From positions 1 to 10,022 of the forward strand of contig JAIRTJ010000151.1 of the NCBI GenBank assembly GCA_031254995.1: 10,022 nucleotides of DNA. The letters are read 5' to 3'. The notes under the pieces were generated by a model. That model was not told the origin of the DNA. It did not search any database and worked only from the letters and a program-made list of their open reading frames with translations. The first letter of the stretch is position 1. Every line of letters starts with the position of its first letter. The stretch is from Eubacteriales Family XIII. Incertae Sedis bacterium (GTDB lineage Bacteria; Bacillota; Clostridia; Peptostreptococcales; Anaerovoracaceae). A program made the position numbers and the translations under genes. Shown here piece after piece: positions 4,888-10,022 of the stretch.

Positions 4888-6717
4888 ATGTGCGGAATAG
4901 TCGGATATGTAGGAAACAACAGCGCAAAGGATATGATCATTGACGGATTGAAGAGCTTGGAGTACAGGGGATACGATTCGGCGGGCATTGCGCTCAACGC
5001 GAAGGGAAAGATCATCGTTCGCAAGGAGTCCGGCGTCATCGCCAATTTGGAAAAGAAGATCGGAAAGCAGGATTTCGACGGAAATTTGGGCATCGGTCAT
5101 ACGCGTTGGGCGACGCACGGAAGCCCCATTCGCGAAAATGCGCACCCCCATCTGAGCGCGGACGGGCGGATCGCCATCGTCCACAACGGAATTATCGAGA
5201 ACTATTTGGAATTGAAGGCGCAGTTGAAAAAAAATCACCGCATCGAATTCAAATCCGAAACGGATTCCGAGGTCATCGCTCATTTGATCGGAGCGCATTA
5301 CAAAGGCGATCTGGTCGAGGCCGTGCGAAAAGCCGTCGAACGAATGCGCGGCGCATATGCCGTCGGCGCGATTGCGGCGGATGAACCCGACAAGATCGTC
5401 GCCGTGCGCAAAGACGCGCCGCTCATCGCCGGTATCGGACAGGACAGCAATTATCTTGCGTCGGACATTCCGGCGCTGTTGAAATACACGCGCGACATAT
5501 ACTTGATCGAGAACGACGAGATCGTCATTATTACCGCTGACGACATCAAGATATACGACGAGGACATGACGCGGGTCAGGCGCGAGGTCATGCACGTCAC
5601 GTGGGATGCCGCCGCCGCGGAAAAGGGCGGGTACGAGCATTTCATGAAAAAGGAAATCTGCGAACAGCCGGAGGGCATTCGCGAGACGTTGGAACGGCGT
5701 TTGGATGATCGAGGCGACATCAAATTGGACGGCGTGGAACTCACGAAGAAGGAATTGGACGCCATCGACCGAATATACATCGTGGCCTGCGGCACCGCGT
5801 CGCACGCGGGTATGCAGGGGAAGGCGCTCATCGAACGGTTTGCGGGCATACCGACGGAGACGGATTTGGCGTCGGAATTTCGATACCGCAATCCGCTCGT
5901 GAACGAGCGCACGCTCTTCCTGTGCATCAGCCAATCAGGCGAGACATTGGACACGCTGGAGGCTCTGCGCGAGGCGAAGCGAAAGGGCGCGCGCGTCCTT
6001 TCGATCTGCAATGTCGTCGGCAGTTCCGTGGCGCGCGAATCCGACGATGTATTCTATACGTGGGCGGGGCCCGAGATCGCCGTCGCGTCCACGAAAGCCT
6101 ATACGACGCAGTTGGTATGCCTGTATCTCATCGCGCTGTACATGGGGAGGGAACGGGGCGTCCTGCCCGAAAGCGAGTACAGGCGCATGATCGAGGAACT
6201 CAGAGCTCTGCCGCAAAAGGCCGAGGAGACGTTGAAGACCGAGAATCAGATCCGCGAGCTCGCGGAACGCTTTTGCATAAAAGAGCAGATCTTCTACATC
6301 GGACGGGGACAGGATGTGGGGACGGCTTACGAGGCGAGTTTAAAGCTCAAGGAGGTGTCCTACATCAATTCGTTCGCCATCGCTGCGGGAGAGTTGAAAC
6401 ACGGCACGATCGCGCTGATTCGAAAGCAGACGCTGTTCTTCGTCCTCGCCTCGCAGGATGCGCTGTATGAGAAGATGCTGTCCAATATCGAGGAGATCAA
6501 GGCGCGTTCGGCTCACGTCGTCAGCATCGCGAAGAAGGGCAATCGACGGATCGCGAAGGTGTCCGACGAGACGATCTTCATCCCGCAGTGCGCCGATGAG
6601 GTCGCGCCGATTTTGGCGGTCATACCGTTGCAACTTTTGGCTTATCATATCGCGAAATTGAAGAAACGCAACATCGACAAACCGAGAAACCTCGCGAAGT
6701 CGGTGACCGTGGAGTAG
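4888..6717 (+). CDS. glmS: Glucosamine-6-phosphate synthase (isomerising), GlmS
   Basis: GlmS makes glucosamine-6-phosphate from fructose-6-phosphate and glutamine, the committed step to amino sugars. The start at 4888 gives 609 residues, as is typical. Residues 2-220 are the class II glutaminase domain. Cys2 becomes the N-terminal nucleophile, and HTRWATHG (71-78) and HNG (99-101) build the active site. Two SIS sugar-isomerase domains cover about 290-420 and 460-590, with SQSGET at 348-353 and GELKHG at 501-506. The protein ends with the signature DKPRNLAKSVTVE. The isomerase Glu and His of the LKEVSY...GELKHG segment (E489, H505) are present, but the stretch between them reads NSFAIA, where many enzymes have HAEAYA. 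The 89-base gap after glmM is too short for, and shows no core of, a glmS ribozyme, so control probably comes from the upstream promoter. Confidence 0.97.
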   Translation: MCGIVGYVGNNSAKDMIIDGLKSLEYRGYDSAGIALNAKGKIIVRKESGVIANLEKKIGKQDFDGNLGIGHTRWATHGSPIRENAHPHLSADGRIAIVHNGIIENYLELKAQLKKNHRIEFKSETDSEVIAHLIGAHYKGDLVEAVRKAVERMRGAYAVGAIAADEPDKIVAVRKDAPLIAGIGQDSNYLASDIPALLKYTRDIYLIENDEIVIITADDIKIYDEDMTRVRREVMHVTWDAAAAEKGGYEHFMKKEICEQPEGIRETLERRLDDRGDIKLDGVELTKKELDAIDRIYIVACGTASHAGMQGKALIERFAGIPTETDLASEFRYRNPLVNERTLFLCISQSGETLDTLEALREAKRKGARVLSICNVVGSSVARESDDVFYTWAGPEIAVASTKAYTTQLVCLYLIALYMGRERGVLPESEYRRMIEELRALPQKAEETLKTENQIRELAERFCIKEQIFYIGRGQDVGTAYEASLKLKEVSYINSFAIAAGELKHGTIALIRKQTLFFVLASQDALYEKMLSNIEEIKARSAHVVSIAKKGNRRIAKVSDETIFIPQCADEVAPILAVIPLQLLAYHIAKLKKRNIDKPRNLAKSVTVE

Positions 6718-6768
6718 CAAAAGCGCGTTTTCGCATAGGATTAAGGGAAGTTAAGGAGAGATACGAGG

Positions 6769-7752
6769 ATGAAAATAAGCAAGGCATATTTTCGCGGGTG
6801 CCTGCTTGGAGGGGCTACCGCAGACGCCAAGGGATACGGCGTCAGGGCGGACGGAAAGGATTTGATTTCCGACAATACGCAGATGACGTGTTTCACTGTC
6901 GACGGTCTCGTCTGGGCGGACGAGCGCGCGGCGCGAAAAGGCGTCTACGCATATATCCCCTGCTTGTTTTACGCATACCAGAAATGGTATTACACTCAGA
7001 CGGGCAATCTCGCCGACAAGAACTACAAGTTTCTGTTGCGCGGCGAAATACTCGAATGGGAACAGCTCTTCGCTCGGCGAGGAACCGGACAGACGAGCAT
7101 GACCGCGCTCGCGGGCAGCATTCAAAACAAGTACGGAACCTTGAGAAACCGCATTAACAATTCGAAGGGTTGCGGCAGCGTCATGCGCGTCGCGCCCATC
7201 GGCATGTATTTTTGGAATGACGAAGAGATGGCGTTTCGCATAGGAGCCGAGAGCGGAGCTTTGACGCACGGACATATCGACGCCATTCTGTCCGCGGGCT
7301 ATTTCGCCGCGTTCATCGCGAATATTCTCGCGGGAGGCGGCATAAAGGAATCCGTAAACGGCGCGTTGCGCAGATTGCGGGAGCACAAGGGGCATGAGGA
7401 TTGCGCGGCGATCATCGAGAAAGCCGTCGCGTTGGCCTCGGAAAATCTTTCGTCGAGTCGCGCGATGGAGGAGATCGGCGAGGGCTATACCGCAGAGGAG
7501 GCGACGGCTCTGGCCGTGTTTCTGGCGCTCCGATACGCGGACGATTTTGACGGGGCGATTCTCGCTGCTGTGACCTTCAACGGCAATACGGACAGCATCG
7601 CGCCGATCATCGGCAACGCGTTGGGCGCGTATCACGGGGTTTCGGTCATACCGCCGAAATGGATCAACACGTTGGAACTCTCCGACCTGATCATACACGG
7701 CGCGGATTTGTTGTTGGAGAAAGCGGACGCTCAGGACGCGCAATACGGATGA
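6769..7752 (+). CDS. ADP-ribosylglycohydrolase (ARH/DraG) family protein with altered metal motifs
   Basis: Members of this family remove ADP-ribose from proteins, nucleic acids or small molecules, using two magnesium ions held by Asp-rich motifs. The 327-residue all-helical protein shows the family order: GCLLGGATADAKGYG (10-24), SDNTQMTCFTVDGL (34-47), INNSKGCGSVMRVAPIG (129-145), THGH (166-169) and NGNTDSIAPIIGNALGAYHG (271-290). The usual metal motifs read (S/T)DDT and GDxD(S/T). Here they read SDNT (N36) and GNTDS (N273), so one Asp in each appears to be Asn. The usual GD of the first motif is AD. This could mean altered chemistry, a binding-only role, or a subfamily norm. AAGGAG (6753-6758) sets the start. 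It lies 51 bases after glmS with no terminator, so it is probably co-transcribed. The target is unknown. Confidence 0.85.
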   Translation: MKISKAYFRGCLLGGATADAKGYGVRADGKDLISDNTQMTCFTVDGLVWADERAARKGVYAYIPCLFYAYQKWYYTQTGNLADKNYKFLLRGEILEWEQLFARRGTGQTSMTALAGSIQNKYGTLRNRINNSKGCGSVMRVAPIGMYFWNDEEMAFRIGAESGALTHGHIDAILSAGYFAAFIANILAGGGIKESVNGALRRLREHKGHEDCAAIIEKAVALASENLSSSRAMEEIGEGYTAEEATALAVFLALRYADDFDGAILAAVTFNGNTDSIAPIIGNALGAYHGVSVIPPKWINTLELSDLIIHGADLLLEKADAQDAQYG

Positions 7753-7782
7753 GCAAACGGAAACATGAGGAAATCGAAAATC

Positions 7783-7787
7783 GGAGG
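7783..7787 (+). promoter_or_regulatory. Ribosome binding site setting the sahH start
   Basis: GGAGG lies 6 bases before the ATG at 7794. An in-frame ATG at 7749 overlaps the stop of the preceding gene (ATGA) but has no such site and would add 15 charged residues foreign to the family. Confidence 0.75.
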
Positions 7788-7793
7788 AAACGC

Positions 7794-9053
7794 ATGAAAC
7801 AGTATGAGATTAAGGATATCGGCCTCGCGCCGTCCGGAAGACAGCGCATCGAATGGGTGAAAAACAACATGCCCCTGCTCTCCGGGCTGGAGGAAAAATA
7901 CGGCAGACATGGAAGTCGTCCGTTCGACGGCGTCAAGGTCAGTTTGTCCATACATTTGGAGCCTAAGACGGCGTATCTGTGCAAGGTTTTGGCATCGGCG
8001 GGCGCCGAAATGTCCGTGACCGGCAGCAATGTTCTCTCCACGCAGGACGATACTGCGGCGGCTCTCGCGGAGGACGGCATCCGTGTATTCGCCGTCCGCG
8101 GGGCCGGCGAAACGGACTATTACAGGCACATAGAAATGTGTTTGGAGCACAAGCCGAATATCGTCATCGACGACGGCGGCGATCTCGTCGGCATGTTGCA
8201 CGGGAAGCGTCCGGATCTCGCGGAAGATGTTTGGGGCGGTTGCGAGGAAACCACCACGGGCATCATCCGTCTCAAGGCGATGGAGCGCGAGGGCAAGTTG
8301 AAATTTCCCATGGTCGCCGTGAACGACGCGAGGTGCAAACATCTGTTCGACAATCGATACGGTACAGGTCAATCTGTATGGGACAGCATACTGCGCAATA
8401 CGAATCTCATTATCGCGTCCAAGACCGTCGTCGTCGCGGGTTACGGTTGGTGCGGACGAGGCATAGCGATGCGAGCTTCCGCGCTAGGGGCGTCCGTAAT
8501 CGTCACGGAGATCGATCCTGTGAAAGCCATAGAGGCGAGGATGGACGGGTACAGCGTCATGCCGATGATCGAGGCCGCGCCTCTCGGAGATATCTTTGTC
8601 ACGGCTACGGGTTGCAACAAGGTGATCACGTTGGAGCATATGGCGATCATGAAGAATCGCGCGATCTTGGCGAATGCCGGCCATTTCAACGCGGAAGTGG
8701 ATGCGGAAGCGCTGGAATCTCGCGCGGTCGAGCGGTACGAAGCGCGAAAGAACATCGAAGCATACGTTCTGCCCGGCGGCAAGACCATTCATGTGATGGC
8801 CGAGGGACGTCTCGTCAATATCGCCGCTGCGGATGGGCATCCCGCAGAGATCATGGATATGAGCTTCGCCGTGCAATTCCTGTCCGCGCTCTTCATTCTT
8901 GAGAACAAGGGCAAGTTGAGAAATGCCGTGATCGACGTGTCTTCGGAGATCGATTCCGTCGTCGCCGCGAACAAGTTGGCCGCTTGGGGCATAGAGATAG
9001 ACGAACTCACTCCCGATCAGGAGATATATTTGAACAGCTGGAATTTCGATTGA
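7794..9053 (+). CDS. ahcY: Adenosylhomocysteinase (S-adenosylhomocysteine hydrolase)
   Basis: This enzyme splits S-adenosylhomocysteine into adenosine and homocysteine using tightly bound NAD, relieving product inhibition of SAM-dependent methyltransferases. The 419 residues carry the substrate domain motifs SIHLEPKTAYL (52-62) and TGSNVLSTQDD (76-86), DDGGD with catalytic Asp130, and EETTTG (151-156). VNDARCKHLFDNRYGTGQS contains Lys182 and Asp186. The NAD fold shows GYGWCGRG (216-223), and the cofactor-closing histidines are in NAGHFN (H297) and DGHPAEIMD (H349). The RYGTGQS wording, the short length and the ending near YLNSW place it with the Thermotoga/archaeal short form rather than the longer bacterial and eukaryotic form with its C-terminal KPxxYRY tail. 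It follows the ARH-family gene by 41 bases and is probably in the same unit. The symbols ahcY and sahH are synonyms. Confidence 0.96.
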   Translation: MKQYEIKDIGLAPSGRQRIEWVKNNMPLLSGLEEKYGRHGSRPFDGVKVSLSIHLEPKTAYLCKVLASAGAEMSVTGSNVLSTQDDTAAALAEDGIRVFAVRGAGETDYYRHIEMCLEHKPNIVIDDGGDLVGMLHGKRPDLAEDVWGGCEETTTGIIRLKAMEREGKLKFPMVAVNDARCKHLFDNRYGTGQSVWDSILRNTNLIIASKTVVVAGYGWCGRGIAMRASALGASVIVTEIDPVKAIEARMDGYSVMPMIEAAPLGDIFVTATGCNKVITLEHMAIMKNRAILANAGHFNAEVDAEALESRAVERYEARKNIEAYVLPGGKTIHVMAEGRLVNIAAADGHPAEIMDMSFAVQFLSALFILENKGKLRNAVIDVSSEIDSVVAANKLAAWGIEIDELTPDQEIYLNSWNFD

Positions 9054-9063
9054 AGCCGGCTCG

Positions 9064-10022
9064 TCAGCCTTCGGCGGCGCGACTGATGCGCGCGCGCACT
9101 CGCTCCTCGCCGAGAATCTGTTGTATCTCGTAGAGGTCGGGAGAACTCGCCCTGCCGACGACTGCGACGCGAATGACGGCGCTGACATGGCCCACGTGTC
9201 CCTTGTAGCGATCGGGCTCATTTTTGAAATCCTTGGGCTTCGCCGCATAGCCGTTTTCGATCGCCAGGGCGCGGATCTTCTCGAACCACGCATCCCTGTC
9301 GTCCGCGTGATCGTATGACGCCAGATAGCCTCGCAACAGCGCGGGAATGTCGGCGCGCGGCGTTTCCGGCGGATAAGGTTCTCGAATTTCGAAGAAATCG
9401 TCGTAGAAATAGGCGATAAAGTCGAAGATTTGGCGCGCGTAGGATAAGTCCTTTCGAGGTTTTTCGCCGCCGCGACCGATGTCGAGTATGCGCGCGAGGT
9501 ACGAGGGGTCGGACGACAGCGCGGCGCGCGCGTCCGCGTTGTATTCGTCGGCCCAGGAGATCATGAACATCGCCAACTCATCCGCGGAGATGCGAGCCAG
9601 AACGTTCTTGCTAATATCTCTCAATTTTTCCAAATCAAAGAGAATGCCCGATACGCTCATCTTCTCCGGCGTCATTTCAAAATCGTCGACGGACGCGTCC
9701 GGATTGGCCTCTCGCCATTCCTCGAAGTTGGAATTGATGACGGTGAGCAGATATTCTGTGACGGCCTCGGGGTGATAGCCTTCGCTGCGATAGTACTCGA
9801 GCGAGAGTTCGGGATCCTTTCGCTTTGAGAGTTTTCGTTTCTTGCCGTCTTCCGTTTTCATGAGAACCGCGGAATGACAGTAGATCGGCGGTTCGAAGTC
9901 CAACGCGCGAAACAGGGCGATGTGAATGGGCAACGAGGATATCCATTCTTCGCCGCGAATGACGTGGGTCGTGCGCATGAGCCGATCGTCTATCACATGG
10001 GCGCAGGGGTAGGTCGGCAGTC
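9064..10022 (-). CDS. gltX: Glutamyl-tRNA synthetase, C-terminal part (5' end beyond window)
   Basis: Class I aminoacyl-tRNA synthetase that charges tRNA with glutamate in the cytoplasm. About 319 codons are visible, read leftwards from the right edge. The frame stays open through position 10022 with LPTYPCAHVIDDRLMRTTHVIRGEEW, so the GTG at 9996 is internal and not the start. The catalytic KMSKR loop appears as KLSKR (codons at 9820-9834) inside a lysine/arginine-rich stretch. The rest is the helical anticodon-binding region, ending with HVGHVSAVIRVAVVGR, then SPDLYEIQQILGEERVRARI, as in clostridial enzymes of about 550 residues. The HIGH motif and N-terminal half lie outside. The gene faces sahH with 10 bases between stops. 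The clade assignment is from memory; the gltX call itself is secure. Confidence 0.93.
   Translation of the reverse strand, partial: LPTYPCAHVIDDRLMRTTHVIRGEEWISSLPIHIALFRALDFEPPIYCHSAVLMKTEDGKKRKLSKRKDPELSLEYYRSEGYHPEAVTEYLLTVINSNFEEWREANPDASVDDFEMTPEKMSVSGILFDLEKLRDISKNVLARISADELAMFMISWADEYNADARAALSSDPSYLARILDIGRGGEKPRKDLSYARQIFDFIAYFYDDFFEIREPYPPETPRADIPALLRGYLASYDHADDRDAWFEKIRALAIENGYAAKPKDFKNEPDRYKGHVGHVSAVIRVAVVGRASSPDLYEIQQILGEERVRARISRAAEG

Noticed and set aside
3497..4927. Long minus-strand frame opposite glmM (476 codons)
   Set aside because: Arg/His/Val-rich shadow of glmM with no domain signature; glmM itself is certain.
4555..5934. Long minus-strand frame opposite glmS (459 codons)
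   Set aside because: Shadow of the glmM end and glmS, with no family features.
6718..6740. Possible terminator after glmS (AAAA-GCGCG-TTTT)
   Set aside because: The stem is only four A-T pairs with no following T-run; too weak to end transcription.
9054..9085. Possible bidirectional terminator between sahH and gltX
   Set aside because: Only short pairings (GCCGGC, GCC-TTC-GGC) without T-runs were found.

Overview
This window looks like chromosomal sequence from an uncultured member of the Bacillota (Firmicutes), probably Clostridia. The main evidence is the cdaA-cdaR-glmM-glmS gene order known from Bacillus and relatives, a long-form hibernation factor (HPF), and a glutamyl-tRNA synthetase fragment resembling clostridial enzymes. 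The DNA is moderately GC-rich, with many TTG leucine codons and frequent CGCG/TTTTCGCG words. The species cannot be named from sequence alone.

Layout. Positions 1-151 (minus strand) hold an internal piece of a uroporphyrinogen decarboxylase/methyltransferase-like gene that stops abruptly, with a stop codon where its N-terminal third should be. Positions 152-272 hold a promoter region with two short palindromes, followed by hpf (273-803). A roughly 400 bp non-coding stretch (804-1200) then carries a terminator-like hairpin, a 12-bp AT-rich inverted repeat, a good sigma-70/sigma-A type promoter and a strong stem-loop in the predicted leader. The plus-strand cluster follows: cdaA (c-di-AMP synthase), cdaR (its YbbR-domain regulator), glmM (phosphoglucosamine mutase), glmS (glucosamine-6-phosphate synthase), an ADP-ribosylglycohydrolase-family gene, and an S-adenosylhomocysteine hydrolase gene of the short Thermotoga/archaeal type. 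No obvious internal promoter or terminator separates these six genes. At the right edge, the 3' part of gltX lies on the minus strand, converging on sahH with only 10 bp between the stop codons.

How the genes work together. CdaA and CdaR make and control c-di-AMP, which governs potassium and osmotic balance. GlmM and GlmS feed UDP-GlcNAc synthesis for peptidoglycan, and GlmM is known in Bacillota to bind and restrain CdaA. The block therefore links cell-wall precursor supply to turgor signalling. The two downstream genes are an extension of this conserved core. One is an ADP-ribosyl hydrolase homologue with Asp-to-Asn changes in both expected metal-binding motifs, and the other is the NAD-dependent enzyme that clears S-adenosylhomocysteine. 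No CRISPR array, insertion sequence, tRNA or rRNA was seen. The most useful leads are the control region at 804-1200, the altered ARH-family protein and the broken gene at the left edge. I found no convincing wholly new multi-gene system.
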